From: Massilia endophytica
Lineage (GTDB): Bacteria > Pseudomonadota > Gammaproteobacteria > Burkholderiales > Burkholderiaceae_D
DNA: 64,000 bases
Assembly (NCBI RefSeq): GCF_021165955.1
Contig: NZ_CP088952.1
Span: forward strand, 1 to 64,000
Reading direction: 5' to 3'
Both the position numbers and the translations under genes were made by a program. The notes under the pieces are model-generated. The model was given only the letters and a program-made list of their open reading frames with translations. It was not told the origin of the DNA and searched no databases. Positions 41,610-50,445 of the stretch are shown here, piece after piece (the stretch's first letter is position 1; each line of letters opens with the position of its first letter).

Positions 41610-42490
41610 TTAGCGCCGCGGCAGGAGGGCCTTGTTCAGCTTTGCCGCAACGCCGACGCTCCGGCCCGCGAGGTTGGCGACGGAGTATTGCACTGCGCTG
41701 CCAAGGACGACCGCGCTGTCGGAGAGGCTCAAGCCGTAGTCCTGCTGCAGCCACTGCGCCATGCCTGCCGTAGCCATGCGCAAGGCGTCGTCGAGTGAAC
41801 CAGCCTGCCCCAGCGTCATGATCTGCGCCGGCGATTCGACGCGCGGCATGCCGATGGCTCTGCCCTTGACAAGGTCCACGGTGAACTCCACGTCCATCGA
41901 CGTTTCGAGCGCGTACTGCGAGGTTTCGCCGTCGCCCTGGAGCGCATGCGCATCGCCAAGATAGAGCAGGGCGCCCGGCTGCTGCACCGGCAGGTAGACC
42001 GTATTGCCCTCGACGACTTCATTGAAATCCTTTTGGTGTGCACCGTATCGCCGGGCCAGATGGTGAGAACCGGCTGGCGCGTGGCGCTGAATTCGTTCGA
42101 GTAGTCAGTGGGCAGGTACTCGTGCCGCCGAGGGGTTGTGGATTGGCGTTCGGGGAGGCGTCGCGCCGTGAAACGGTGGCTGGCGCGTGCCTTTGCGTCG
42201 TTGGTGTCGGGGAAGTCGGCACTGCCTTGCAGGCTGCCGGACACAGTGCGGCCCATGTATTCGTAGCGTTTGCCGGATTTGTCCAAGACACTGAAGGTCC
42301 ACTCGCCATCCTTGTGGGTGCCTGCGAGGCGGTCGCCATCGAGCGTGCCGGACAGGCGGCCTCCATCATCCTCCAGGTGCAGGGTCATGAACGAGGGATT
42401 GCCCCAGCGGTCGAGCTTCACCAGCCAGGTTTCGGCGCCAGCTGCCTGAAGGGCTGCGCCAGCAAGGAGTGTGAACAGGAGTGTTCGCAT
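41610..42490 (-). pseudogene. Acetamidase/formamidase pseudogene with internal deletion and frameshift
   Basis: Two separate frames encode parts of one acetamidase/formamidase family protein. The first half (from the ATG at 42490, signal peptide, to PGDTVHTK at about 42028) stops matching at once. The second half resumes in another frame with FNEVVEGNTVYLPVQQ and runs through LYLGDAHALQGDGE to the stop at 41610. By comparison with the usual family length, about 130 residues between the GDTV motif and the NEVVEG motif are missing. The frame change falls at about 42017-42028. A functional enzyme is therefore not expected. Confidence 0.82.
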
Positions 42491-42563
42491 GGCTTCCACT
42501 ATAACTCATCCGCCAGTGAGCCAGTTTGCTATGCTGTCGGTTTTGCGACGCAGGGGCATTCAC

Positions 42564-43100
42564 ATGGTTTCATTGCAGGATCAACTCCTGAAGGCGGGTT
42601 TGATCGACAAGAAGAAGGCCAAGCAGGCCATTCACGACAAGACGAAGCAGAAGAACGACGAACGCCGCAGCGGCGTGGAGAGCGTCGATGAGGCGAAGCT
42701 GGCGGCGCAGGAGGCGCAGCGCAAGAACGCCGAGCGGGCGCGCGAGCTCAATGCCCAGCGCGACGCCGCCGCGCAGCAGAAGGCGATCATGGCGCAGATC
42801 GCGCAGATGGTGCAGCAGAACCGCCAGAGCAAGGGCAATGGCGATATCGCCTACAACTTCACTCACGGCACGAAGATCGAACGCATCTACGTGTCCGCGG
42901 CCATACGCGAGCACCTCGTGGCGGGCCGCCTCGTGATCGTATGCCTCGATGGCGCCGTCGAACTGGTTCCCCGCGGCGTCGCGGACAAGATCGCCGAGCG
43001 CGATCCTTCCCTTGTCGTGCGCGTGAACAAGCCTACCTCCCAGCCGGACGAGGACGATCCCTACGCCGCCTTCCAGATCCCCGATGACCTGATGTGGTGA
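42564..43100 (+). CDS. DUF2058 (YaiL-like) protein
   Basis: This 178-aa highly charged protein has a start typical of DUF2058 (MVSLQDQLLKAGLID), a long Lys/Arg/Gln-rich helix (about 15-80) and a C-terminal globular part with IAYNFTHGTKIERIYVS. The family is described as nucleoprotein or polynucleotide-associated; the molecular function is not settled. AGGGG precedes the ATG at 42564. Length is normal. Confidence 0.9.
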   Translation: MVSLQDQLLKAGLIDKKKAKQAIHDKTKQKNDERRSGVESVDEAKLAAQEAQRKNAERARELNAQRDAAAQQKAIMAQIAQMVQQNRQSKGNGDIAYNFTHGTKIERIYVSAAIREHLVAGRLVIVCLDGAVELVPRGVADKIAERDPSLVVRVNKPTSQPDEDDPYAAFQIPDDLMW

Positions 43101-43104
43101 GCCG

Positions 43105-43468
43105 ATGACGATCCGCATCGAGGCATTGAATCCGGCGCACTTCGCGCGCCTGCACCATGTGTTCGACGCAGTGTGCCGCGAAGAGCGGTTCATGGCCTTC
43201 TGCCGCGCCGGTACGGAAGAAGCGACGCATGGCTACTATCAGCGCGTTCTCGATGCCGGGCCGCTCGCTTATCGAAGCTGCCATCGCCCGTGCCGTGGAC
43301 AATGGCATGAGCCGGATCGAGCTGACCGTGCGGGCGGACAATCACGTGGCGCAAGCCCTGTACAGAAGCCTCGGTTTCGAATTTGAGGGCACGCAGCGCA
43401 AGGCCTGGCGCCTGCGCGGCGAATATTTTGACGTGCACCATATGGCACTTCTGAAAGGTGAGGAATGA
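43105..43468 (+). pseudogene. GNAT acetyltransferase pseudogene with internal deletion and frameshift
   Basis: The N-terminal part (MTIRIEALNPAHFARLHHVF to RVLDAG, from 43105) and the C-terminal part (RSLIEAAIARAVDNG to HMALLKGEE) lie in two frames that switch near 43255-43270. The C-terminal part still carries the ALYRSLGFEFEG motif. The central acetyl-CoA-binding segment (Q/RxxGxG/A) is absent, indicating a deletion of about 50 residues. Its stop overlaps the next gene as ATGA. Confidence 0.78.
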
Positions 43469-44022
43469 AAACCCAGTACTACACGGCGACCAGCCTCGAT
43501 GGCTTCCTCGCGACCGAAGACGATTCGCTCGAGTGGCTTTTCCCCCTTGGCGATCTGGAACACTCCAGCTATCCGGCCTTCATAGCGGAAGTCGGGGCCC
43601 TGGCCATGGGCTCGGCAACCTATGAATGGATACTTCGCAACGGAGAGGCCGTCGCCGCTGAAACCGGATCGGCATGGCCGTACACACAACCGGCCTGGGT
43701 TTTCTCCAGCCGGGAGCTGCCAGCGGTGGAAGGCGCGGACCTGCACTTCGTCAGCGGCGATGTGCGTGAAGCGCACGCCGCCATGCAGGCCGCAGCAGGC
43801 GGCAAGAACATCTGGGTGGTTGGCGGGGGCGATCTCGCGGGCCAGTTCTACGATGCGGGCCTGCTCGATGAACTGATTGTGCAGGTGGGATCGGCCACAC
43901 TGGGGAAGGGCAAGCCGCTGTTTCCCCGCAGGGTATTGAGCCCGGTGTTGCGCCTCACGTCGGCCCAGCAGATGGGGGCGGGCATGGCGGAGCTGCGCTA
44001 CACGGTCGAGAAGCCAGCCTGA
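43465..44022 (+). CDS. Dihydrofolate reductase/RibD C-terminal family protein
   Basis: This 185-aa protein has the N-terminal YYTATSLDGFLA block, VGALAMGSATYEWI and the GGKNIWVVGGGDLAGQFYDAGLLDELIV segment. These mark the RibD_C/DHFR-like family, which binds NADPH. The true substrate is unknown; it is not the classical folate enzyme. The ATG overlaps the decayed GNAT stop, so it depends on the same transcript. Confidence 0.9.
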   Translation: MKTQYYTATSLDGFLATEDDSLEWLFPLGDLEHSSYPAFIAEVGALAMGSATYEWILRNGEAVAAETGSAWPYTQPAWVFSSRELPAVEGADLHFVSGDVREAHAAMQAAAGGKNIWVVGGGDLAGQFYDAGLLDELIVQVGSATLGKGKPLFPRRVLSPVLRLTSAQQMGAGMAELRYTVEKPA

Positions 44023-44029
44023 CGCCGGT

Positions 44030-44920
44030 TCAGGGCGAAACCGGCTCCACGATGAAGTCGCGCCGCTCGATCCGCGCGGGCTTGTCGCCTTGCGCGCCGA
44101 GCGCATCGTGCAGCTCGTTCAGCTGCGCCGTATCGAGCAGCAGCACATGCTCTTCGGGCTGGTAAGGACTCCCCAGGGCATACATTTTTCCCGGCTGCCT
44201 GCTCATCTCGACATGGGCGCCCGCGACGGCTGTCACGGAATGTCGCTGGGCGAACGCTGCCAGCCGCGCAATGCTGCGCCGGTAGGCAGGCCAGTCGCGT
44301 ACCGTCAGCAGGCCCGGATAGAGGCTGTCGCCGCTGAACAGGGCGCCGCTGCGGTGGTCGTAGAAGGCAAGGTGGGACGCCTCATGGCCCGGCAGGGGCA
44401 GCACCGTCAGCAAGCGTTCCCCGAGGTCGATGGCCGCTTCGCCTTCCGGCCATTGCGCCAGGCCGAAAGCGCGTTTGACTTCGTCCACGCTGGTGCCGAC
44501 AACTGCGGTATTGGGCCGCGATTGGAAAGCGCTGTCGAAGAACCGGTGGTCGCGGTGGTTGTGCGTATGCGCGACAAGGAGGCTGACCATGCGCCCGGGT
44601 TTCTGCGCCTCCCATGAGCGCACCAGCCTGTCCACCGTTTCCAGCAAGGGGAACTCCATACCCCTCGCAGGCTCCGCGCCGGTATCGAGCAGGAGCGCTC
44701 GCCGCTCGCCAAGAATCAGGTACATGAACGGCGCCTCGAAGTTCACGCATTTATTCTGGCGGATGATATGGATGCCGGGCGCCGCTTCGTGCACCTGCAA
44801 GGGCTGGCTGCACGCCAGCCCTGGTGGAACGCCGTGTATCCACTGGGTCTCGCGCAAGGGCTGCTGGGCCGCCGCCAACGGGGCGATGAATACCAGGGAA
44901 CCAAACAGGATGCTCTTCAA
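44030..44920 (-). CDS. Exported metallo-beta-lactamase-fold hydrolase
   Basis: This 296-aa protein has a signal peptide (about 1-19, ending AAAQ). The MBL metal site HTHNHRDH (about 117-124) and later ligands (LPLPGHEASH, FSGDSLYPG) are intact. The fold covers lactonases, phosphodiesterases and others; the substrate cannot be named. The gene is monocistronic and divergent from the GFA gene 82 bases away. Confidence 0.88.
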   Translation of the reverse strand: MKSILFGSLVFIAPLAAAQQPLRETQWIHGVPPGLACSQPLQVHEAAPGIHIIRQNKCVNFEAPFMYLILGERRALLLDTGAEPARGMEFPLLETVDRLVRSWEAQKPGRMVSLLVAHTHNHRDHRFFDSAFQSRPNTAVVGTSVDEVKRAFGLAQWPEGEAAIDLGERLLTVLPLPGHEASHLAFYDHRSGALFSGDSLYPGLLTVRDWPAYRRSIARLAAFAQRHSVTAVAGAHVEMSRQPGKMYALGSPYQPEEHVLLLDTAQLNELHDALGAQGDKPARIERRDFIVEPVSP

Positions 44921-45002
44921 TTCTGATCCGCTTCGAAACAGGTTGCCAGCATGTTACAGGAAGCGGTGCTATCCTCGTCGGACATCGTAAGAGGATCGAA
45001 GC

Positions 45003-45437
45003 ATGAACAAGAACATTTCAGAGATCGCGGGCGCCTGCCATTGCGGTACAGTGAAGTTCCATGTGCGGCTCCCGGAAGGCCTGCACTCCGCAAGGCGCTG
45101 CAACTGCTCCTACTGCAGCATGCGCGGCGCAGTGGCGGTGACGGCGGAGCTGACCGGCATCGAGATCACCGAGGGCGAGGAGGCGCTGACGCTGTACCAG
45201 TTCAATACGCACCAGGCAAAGCATTATTTCTGCTCGAAGTGCGGCATCTATACGCATCATCAGCGGCGCTCGAACCCCAATGAGCTGGGGATAAACGTGG
45301 CCTGCCTGAAGGGTGTAAGCCCGTTCGACTTCGAAGAGGTTCCCGTCAACGAAGGGCGCATCCATCCGAATGACCGGCCGGGACCGGCGAAGGAAATTGC
45401 AGGCTATCTCCGATACATTCCCAACGAAGAGGAATGA
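45003..45437 (+). CDS. GFA/CENP-V family zinc protein
   Basis: This 144-aa soluble protein has the cysteine clusters of the glutathione-dependent formaldehyde-activating (GFA) family: GACHCGTVKF, RRCNCSYCSMRG and FCSKCGIYTHHQ. These bind two zinc ions. Members act on small glutathione adducts or have unknown roles. GAGGATCG precedes the ATG at 45003. It converges with the kinase gene after one base. Confidence 0.92.
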   Translation: MNKNISEIAGACHCGTVKFHVRLPEGLHSARRCNCSYCSMRGAVAVTAELTGIEITEGEEALTLYQFNTHQAKHYFCSKCGIYTHHQRRSNPNELGINVACLKGVSPFDFEEVPVNEGRIHPNDRPGPAKEIAGYLRYIPNEEE

Positions 45438-45438
45438 C

Positions 45439-47109
45439 CTAGGCTGCGGGTGCGGCGGCGCCCCGCCTTGGGATGACGACCTTGAAGATGGTGCCTGCGC
45501 CCACGGTGCTCTGCACTTCGATGAGCCCTCCATGTCTTTGCACAATGCCGTAGGATAGGGCCAGCCCAAGACCGGTGCCCTGTCCCACCGGTTTGGTGGT
45601 GAAGAAGGGTTCGAAGATGCGGTTCAGGTGTTCCGCCTTGATGCCCTTGCCGGTATCCTGCACCTCGACCCACACGTAGTCGTCGTCGTAACCCGTGCGC
45701 ACGGTAATGCGGCCATGGCCTTCGATGGCGTGCGCCGCGTTGATCAGCAGGTTCATGAACACCTGGTTCAGCTGGGACGGGAAGCACACGATGGGCGGTA
45801 TGTTCCCGTACTCCTTCACCACTTCCGCCTTGTACTTGATCTCGTTCCACACGACGTTGAGCGTGCTCTCCAGGCCCGCTTCGAGGTTGGCCTCCTGCTG
45901 TCCGTCCGAATCCACGTGCGAGAAGTCCTTCATCGCTTTCACGATGCGTTTGACGCGGTCCAGCCCATCGAGCGACTCGTCGATCAGGCTGGACAGGTCC
46001 TCGCGCAGGAAGGCGGCGTCGATCTGCTGCTTGATGCGGGCAAGCTCCTGCTGGCCCTCGGGCCGCAGTTCCGGTTCGTGCGCCTCGTAGGCGTCCAGCA
46101 GCTGGAGCATGGAGTCGGTATAGCGCCGCAGGGTGCCCACATTGGAGTTCACGAAGCCGATGGGATTGTTGATCTCGTGCGCCACGCCGGCGGCCAGCAC
46201 GCCGATGGACGCCATCTTCTCCGACTGCAGCAGCTGGCTCTGGGCCTCGCCCAGTTTCCGTATCAGCTCTTCCTGCCGCGCCTTCTCGGTTTGCAAGGTG
46301 GCATTGGCCTTTTGCAGGTCCGCTGTGCGTTCCAGCACCCGTTCTTCGAGCTGGTCGCGCGACTGGCGCAGCGCCTCTTCGGCCAGCTGCCGCTGCGTGA
46401 TATCGGTGAAGCCGAACACGCGGCCGATAATGCGCTCGCCGAGGTACTGGGGCCGCGAACGGCATTCGAACACGCGGCCGTCCTTGAGCCGGAACAAGTC
46501 TTCGGCTTCGCTGCTGTCCAGGACCGCGTGCAGGCGGCTGCGGCAAAGATCCGACTCCACCACGCGCTCGGAGAGGAAATCGAAGATCGCCCCGTCGTCG
46601 CCCGCCAGCAGCATATCCTCGGGAATTTCCCACATGGTGCTGCACAGGCGGTTCATGCTGGTGATCTTGCCGTGCCAGTCCAGCACGAGGATGCCGTTAC
46701 CGGTCGATTCCAGCGTGGCACGCAGCTGCGACAGGGTCTGCTCCAGCGCGTCCTCCACCTGCCGCTCCTGTTGGATATCGCGCGCCTGCACCAGCAGCAG
46801 GCGGCGGTCCTCGTAGTCCACGATGCGGATGAATTTGGTGACCGTCAGCAGCGAACCGTCCGCGCGCTGGTATTCGCCTTGCTGGGAGTCGATGGCCAGA
46901 TACTGGCCGTTGCGCGCATCCTCCCAGTAGAACACGTCCTGCAGCGAGCTCTCGATATCGGTGATGCTCATGCTGAGCAGCTGATCCACGCTGTAGCCGA
47001 GCACTTGCGATGCAACGCGGTTGACGTGGATGATGCGCAGGTCGCTTGGCTCCACCAGCAGCATCATGTGCGGGCTGTGATCGAGCATCAGCTGCTGCAG
47101 GCTGTTCAT
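45439..47109 (-). CDS. PAS-containing sensor histidine kinase
   Basis: This 556-aa soluble kinase has a first PAS domain (about 10-120), a second PAS (about 130-255) and a coiled-coil of about 45 residues. HisKA has its His in LAAGVAHEINNPIGF (about 310), and HATPase_c carries NLLINAAHAIEGHG, DTGKGI and GTGLGLALSYGIVQRHGG. No receiver or membrane segment is seen. The ATG overlaps the stop of the HD-GYP gene, so the two form one transcript and probably one pathway. The partner response regulator is not in the window. Confidence 0.93.
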   Translation of the reverse strand: MNSLQQLMLDHSPHMMLLVEPSDLRIIHVNRVASQVLGYSVDQLLSMSITDIESSLQDVFYWEDARNGQYLAIDSQQGEYQRADGSLLTVTKFIRIVDYEDRRLLLVQARDIQQERQVEDALEQTLSQLRATLESTGNGILVLDWHGKITSMNRLCSTMWEIPEDMLLAGDDGAIFDFLSERVVESDLCRSRLHAVLDSSEAEDLFRLKDGRVFECRSRPQYLGERIIGRVFGFTDITQRQLAEEALRQSRDQLEERVLERTADLQKANATLQTEKARQEELIRKLGEAQSQLLQSEKMASIGVLAAGVAHEINNPIGFVNSNVGTLRRYTDSMLQLLDAYEAHEPELRPEGQQELARIKQQIDAAFLREDLSSLIDESLDGLDRVKRIVKAMKDFSHVDSDGQQEANLEAGLESTLNVVWNEIKYKAEVVKEYGNIPPIVCFPSQLNQVFMNLLINAAHAIEGHGRITVRTGYDDDYVWVEVQDTGKGIKAEHLNRIFEPFFTTKPVGQGTGLGLALSYGIVQRHGGLIEVQSTVGAGTIFKVVIPRRGAAAPAA

Positions 47110-48392
47110 GAAGCGGCCGCCCCGGAGCTTGCATCGAAGTAGTAGCTGACCCGCTTGCGGGGGCTCAGGTAAAGATAGATCTCCTTCGGCACCTGCGCCG
47201 GGCGGATGGACTTCACGATGTTCACATCGGACTCGCGATCCATGTCGAAGAGAATGGCTTCGTCCTTCGGAACGTCCGCATCGTAGATGACGAGGACAGG
47301 CTTCATCGGCTTGGCCGTGTTGATGGTGGCGACCATGCCGATCACGCCGTTCGACAGCTGGACGATGCTTCCGGGCGGGTAGACGCCCAGGCAGCGGATG
47401 AACACCTGCAGGAGCTTGGGATCGAACTTCCCGCGCAGCTTGGCGAACATCATGGACAGCGCCTCGTGCGGCGTGAGCGCGGCGGCCACGTTCAGGGGAT
47501 TGCACAGTTCATCGTAAAAGTTCGCGATGGCGACGATGCGCGGCAGGATGCCGATCGCCTCGCCTTTCAGGCCTGCGGGATAGCCGGAGCCGTCGAACAT
47601 TTCATGATGGTCGCGGATGATGGACATGGCGGCGGGCGGAATGCCGAGGCGCTCGCCGATCTCCACCCCGTACTGGCAGTGCATTTCGTAGACCTTCCTT
47701 TCGGCGGCCGTCCACGGGTCCAGCTTCATGCGGATCTTGTCGGGGACGTTCTTCTCGCCCACGTCGTGCATCAGGGCGCCCATGGCCAGCACGCCTGCCA
47801 CCTGCTGCGGCAGCTTGATGTCGCGCGCCATCATCATGGACAGCATGGTCACGTTCAGCGAGTGATGGTAGACCTCTTCGCCGCCCATCTTGTCGCCCAT
47901 CACATGGACGGCCAGTTCCGGTGCGGCCAGCACGAGATCGACGATCTGCGTGATCAGCTGGTTGGCCTTGTTCAGGCTCTCCGCAGGCTGGGAATAGAGA
48001 TGCTTGTCGATTTCGCGAATGGCCTTGGATGCGTTGATGAAGGCCTGCTCGATGCGCGCGGCGTTATCGCGCTGCGCCTTGATGCGCGCCATCATGGCCT
48101 TCTTCGCCTGAAGTTCCGGCGAATCGGGCCGGGCGGCGGGCGGCACGGGGGTTGCGGCCTGCGCCGCCTGTGCGGCCGGAGCGGCTGCGCGGGGAGGGGC
48201 CGGGCTGACATCGCTCAGGGCGGGATCGTAGCGGACGGTCTTCAGCCCCAGGCCCTGGATGGTCCGGAGCTGCTCCTCGGTTTTGATCTTGAAATGGCTG
48301 AACGCAAAAGGATGCTCGAACCATTTCAAATCGAGATGGATATAGAGCCCGACCTGCAGTTGATCTACCGATATGTGGAAGTTATCAGGCAT
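47106..48392 (-). CDS. HD-GYP domain cyclic di-GMP phosphodiesterase
   Basis: This 428-aa protein has an N-terminal DUF3391 domain (about 1-65), an Ala/Pro linker and an HD-GYP domain (about 135-360). The metal motifs are complete: MHDVGEKN, and HHEMFDGSGYPAGL with the GYP signature. It should degrade c-di-GMP, opposing cyclases such as the one at the start of the window. The start at 48392 has weak ribosome-binding context. It is coupled to the kinase gene by ATGA. Confidence 0.93.
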   Translation of the reverse strand: MPDNFHISVDQLQVGLYIHLDLKWFEHPFAFSHFKIKTEEQLRTIQGLGLKTVRYDPALSDVSPAPPRAAAPAAQAAQAATPVPPAARPDSPELQAKKAMMARIKAQRDNAARIEQAFINASKAIREIDKHLYSQPAESLNKANQLITQIVDLVLAAPELAVHVMGDKMGGEEVYHHSLNVTMLSMMMARDIKLPQQVAGVLAMGALMHDVGEKNVPDKIRMKLDPWTAAERKVYEMHCQYGVEIGERLGIPPAAMSIIRDHHEMFDGSGYPAGLKGEAIGILPRIVAIANFYDELCNPLNVAAALTPHEALSMMFAKLRGKFDPKLLQVFIRCLGVYPPGSIVQLSNGVIGMVATINTAKPMKPVLVIYDADVPKDEAILFDMDRESDVNIVKSIRPAQVPKEIYLYLSPRKRVSYYFDASSGAAAS

Positions 48393-48457
48393 GGCTTCAG
48401 CGCGTGGCAAACACGTCAAGGACCGGTCTTCTGCGGGAAGATCTGTTTCTTGGTCCT

Positions 48458-48486
48458 AGCATACCTGTCTCATGCTTCGCAGGCAA
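48458..48486 (-). promoter_or_regulatory. Candidate sigma-70 promoter of HD-GYP/kinase operon
   Basis: On the minus strand TTGCCT (48486-48481), a 17-base spacer and TATGCT (48463-48458), about 66 bases before the HD-GYP start. Confidence 0.4.
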
Positions 48487-48550
48487 ACGAGCATCGCGTT
48501 TCGTTGCGTGCGAGCAGCGACAATTGCGAAGTGATCAAAAGGCAGCGCGC

Positions 48551-49042
48551 TCAGCCAACAAGTAGTTTCTGCCAGTAGCCCACATCGACCCAGCGGTCGA
48601 ACTTTCGCCCCACTTCACGGAACAGCGCCACCCGTTCGAATCCCATCGCTTCATGCAGTGCAACGCTTGCCGTATTCGGCTGTGCGATACCGCCGATGAC
48701 GACATGCACGCCATTCGCGTGCAAGGCCGCGAGCAGCTGCGCATACAGTTGGCGCGCGATCCCGTGCCCATGCCGGTCGTGCCGGACATAGACGGTGCTT
48801 TCGACCGAGAAGCGATAGGCCGAGCGCTCCCGCCATTTGGTGGCGTAGGCATAGCCCACTGCGCTGCCATCGATTTCGTACACCAGCCAGGGCAATCCGG
48901 CCGCCTGAACGGAATCCACCCGCCTGGCCATTTCATCGGACGGCACCGCCGTCTCTTCGAATGTGATGGTGCTGTTCAGGACGTAGTGGTTGTAGATCGC
49001 CGCCAGGGCAGGGGCGTCTGCGGCTTGCGCATTGCGGACCAA
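48551..49042 (-). CDS. GNAT acetyltransferase, phosphinothricin acetyltransferase-like
   Basis: This 163-aa protein resembles the PAT/MddA group: IYNHYVLNSTITFEE near the N-terminus, the acetyl-CoA loop VRHDRHGHGIARQLY (about 90-104) and VGRKFDRWVDVGYWQ at the end. It probably N-acetylates a glutamate-analogue or methionine-derivative amine. The start is TTG at 49042 with GGAGA upstream. The longer open frame upstream shows no family similarity and would overlap the ars promoter region. Confidence 0.85.
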   Translation of the reverse strand: MVRNAQAADAPALAAIYNHYVLNSTITFEETAVPSDEMARRVDSVQAAGLPWLVYEIDGSAVGYAYATKWRERSAYRFSVESTVYVRHDRHGHGIARQLYAQLLAALHANGVHVVIGGIAQPNTASVALHEAMGFERVALFREVGRKFDRWVDVGYWQKLLVG

Positions 49043-49091
49043 GGGTGTCTCCGGTTCGGTAGGAAATTCGATTGTCGCATGCCGGGAGTGC

Positions 49092-49120
49092 TTGCAATGA
49101 TTCGATATTTCGACTAATAT
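49092..49120 (+). promoter_or_regulatory. Promoter and ArsR operator of the arsenic operon
   Basis: TTGCAA (49092-49097), a 17-base spacer and TAATAT (49115-49120). TCGA-TATT-TCGA (49102-49113) lies inside the spacer. A direct repeat ATTCGATA occurs at 49100-49107 and 49133-49140, about three helical turns apart. A dimeric ArsR bound there would block polymerase until arsenite releases it. Confidence 0.6.
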
Positions 49121-49151
49121 AGAATTATTGTAATTCGATAGTACCGGAATA

Positions 49152-49490
49152 ATGGAAAATAAATCCGCCATCGCGGCCTTGTCTGCCCTTGCCCAGGACT
49201 CCCGGCTTGCCGTATTTCGCCTGCTGGTACAAGCCGGGCCGGAAGGCATGGCTCCCAGCCGTATTGCAGAGGTACTCGCCATACCGGCTTCCTCCCTGTC
49301 GTTCCACCTCAAAGAACTGAGCTCGGCCCACCTTGCCACGCAGACGAAGGCGGGCCGCTCCCTGATCTACACGGCGAACTTCGCCACCATGAACGAACTG
49401 CTGGGTTTCCTTACCGAGAACTGCTGCGGAGGAAACCCGTGCAGCCCCGCGGCGCAATGCTGCCCCAACCCCGAAGGAGAGCAATCATGA
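49152..49490 (+). CDS. arsR: ArsR-family arsenic-responsive repressor
   Basis: This 112-aa winged-helix protein has the DNA-binding helix in ASSLSFHLKELSSAHL (about 46-61). A Cys-rich C-terminus (Cys91, Cys92, Cys97, Cys103, Cys104) probably binds As(III). It differs from the E. coli CxC site but matches the C-terminal-cysteine type of ArsR. It precedes arsI, whose ATG overlaps its stop, and a candidate operator lies in its promoter. It likely represses its own operon. Confidence 0.9.
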   Translation: MENKSAIAALSALAQDSRLAVFRLLVQAGPEGMAPSRIAEVLAIPASSLSFHLKELSSAHLATQTKAGRSLIYTANFATMNELLGFLTENCCGGNPCSPAAQCCPNPEGEQS

Positions 49491-49936
49491 AACGTCTACA
49501 CGTCCACGTCTCTGTCGATCAGCTGCAAGCCGGCATCGACTTCTATTCCACCATGTTCGGCTCCATGCCAACCGTGGTGAAGCCGGACTACGCCAAATGG
49601 ATGCTGGACGATCCCATGGTGAACTTCGCCATTTCCCAGCGCGGCCGGATGGCTGGCGTCAACCACCTCGGTATTCAGGTAGAGTCCGCCGCCGAACTGG
49701 GCGAGATGCAGCAGCGGCTCGTCAAGCTCCATGCACCGGTGCTGGAAGAAGAGAATGCCGCCTGCTGCTATGCCAAATCGGACAAGTACTGGGTAAACGA
49801 TCCTGCGGGCGTCGCGTGGGAGACCTTCCATACCCTTGATTCGATTCCTGTCTACGGCGGGAACGCCGAATCGTCCAGGGTGCAGGCGGCGGCCTGCTGC
49901 ACGCCCGCAAGCCGTGCCGAACCCTCCTGCTGCTGA
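49487..49936 (+). CDS. arsI: ArsI-like C-As lyase (VOC dioxygenase family)
   Basis: This 149-aa vicinal oxygen chelate protein has His5/His7 near the N-terminus and His60 in VNHLGIQVES, with Glu112 as a further iron ligand candidate. The vicinal cysteines Cys93-Cys94 (AACCYAKSDKYWV) match those that hold trivalent organoarsenicals in ArsI. The enzyme cleaves the C-As bond of methylarsenite using Fe(II) and oxygen. AAGGAGA precedes the start. The Cys-rich tail (AAACCTP, PSCC) is extra. A CadI-type role is the alternative. Confidence 0.88.
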   Translation: MKRLHVHVSVDQLQAGIDFYSTMFGSMPTVVKPDYAKWMLDDPMVNFAISQRGRMAGVNHLGIQVESAAELGEMQQRLVKLHAPVLEEENAACCYAKSDKYWVNDPAGVAWETFHTLDSIPVYGGNAESSRVQAAACCTPASRAEPSCC

Positions 49937-49947
49937 TACGGGATGCC

Positions 49948-50445
49948 ATGGACAGGACTTACAACATCCTTTTCCTCTGTACCGGGAATTCCGCGCGCAG
50001 CATCATGGCCGAATGTCTGGCCACTCACCTGGGCCGCGGCCGCATAGCCGGATTCAGTGCAGGCAGCCGCCCGGTGGGGAAGGTGAATCCTTTCGCGGTC
50101 GCGCAGCTTGCCGCGTCGGGCGTCGCCGCAACGGACTTGCGCAGCAAGAGCTGGGACGAGTTCGCGCGCGCCGATGCGCCGCGTATGGATTTCATCGTCA
50201 CCGTGTGCGACAACGCAGCCGGCGAGATCTGCCCTCATTGGCCGGGCCATCCCGCAACGGCGCACTGGAGCTTTGAAGACCCGGCCGCCGTTGACGGCAC
50301 AGACGAAGACAAGCGCGCGGCCTTTGCCCACATCTACGGCCAGATCGAGCGCCGCATCCGGAAATTCGCTGGCCTGTCCTTGGAAACGATGGAGCCCGAT
50401 GCCGTGCGCGCGGCATTGCGTGAAATCGGGGAAGCGGCGGCATGA
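49948..50445 (+). CDS. arsC: Arsenate reductase ArsC (LMW phosphatase family)
   Basis: This 165-aa protein has the P-loop CTGNSARS with Cys11 as nucleophile, typical of thioredoxin- or mycothiol-type ArsC. The VCDNAAGEICPHWPGHP block follows at about 88-104. It reduces As(V) to As(III), which the following aquaporin can pass out. It starts 11 bases after arsI and overlaps the aquaporin start by ATGA. The electron donor cannot be fixed from sequence. Confidence 0.93.
   Translation: MDRTYNILFLCTGNSARSIMAECLATHLGRGRIAGFSAGSRPVGKVNPFAVAQLAASGVAATDLRSKSWDEFARADAPRMDFIVTVCDNAAGEICPHWPGHPATAHWSFEDPAAVDGTDEDKRAAFAHIYGQIERRIRKFAGLSLETMEPDAVRAALREIGEAAA

Noticed and set aside
44024..44046. GCCGGTT/AACCGGC hairpin at the end of two convergent genes
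   Set aside because: No T-run, and it overlaps the end of the MBL-fold gene; may be chance in GC-rich sequence.
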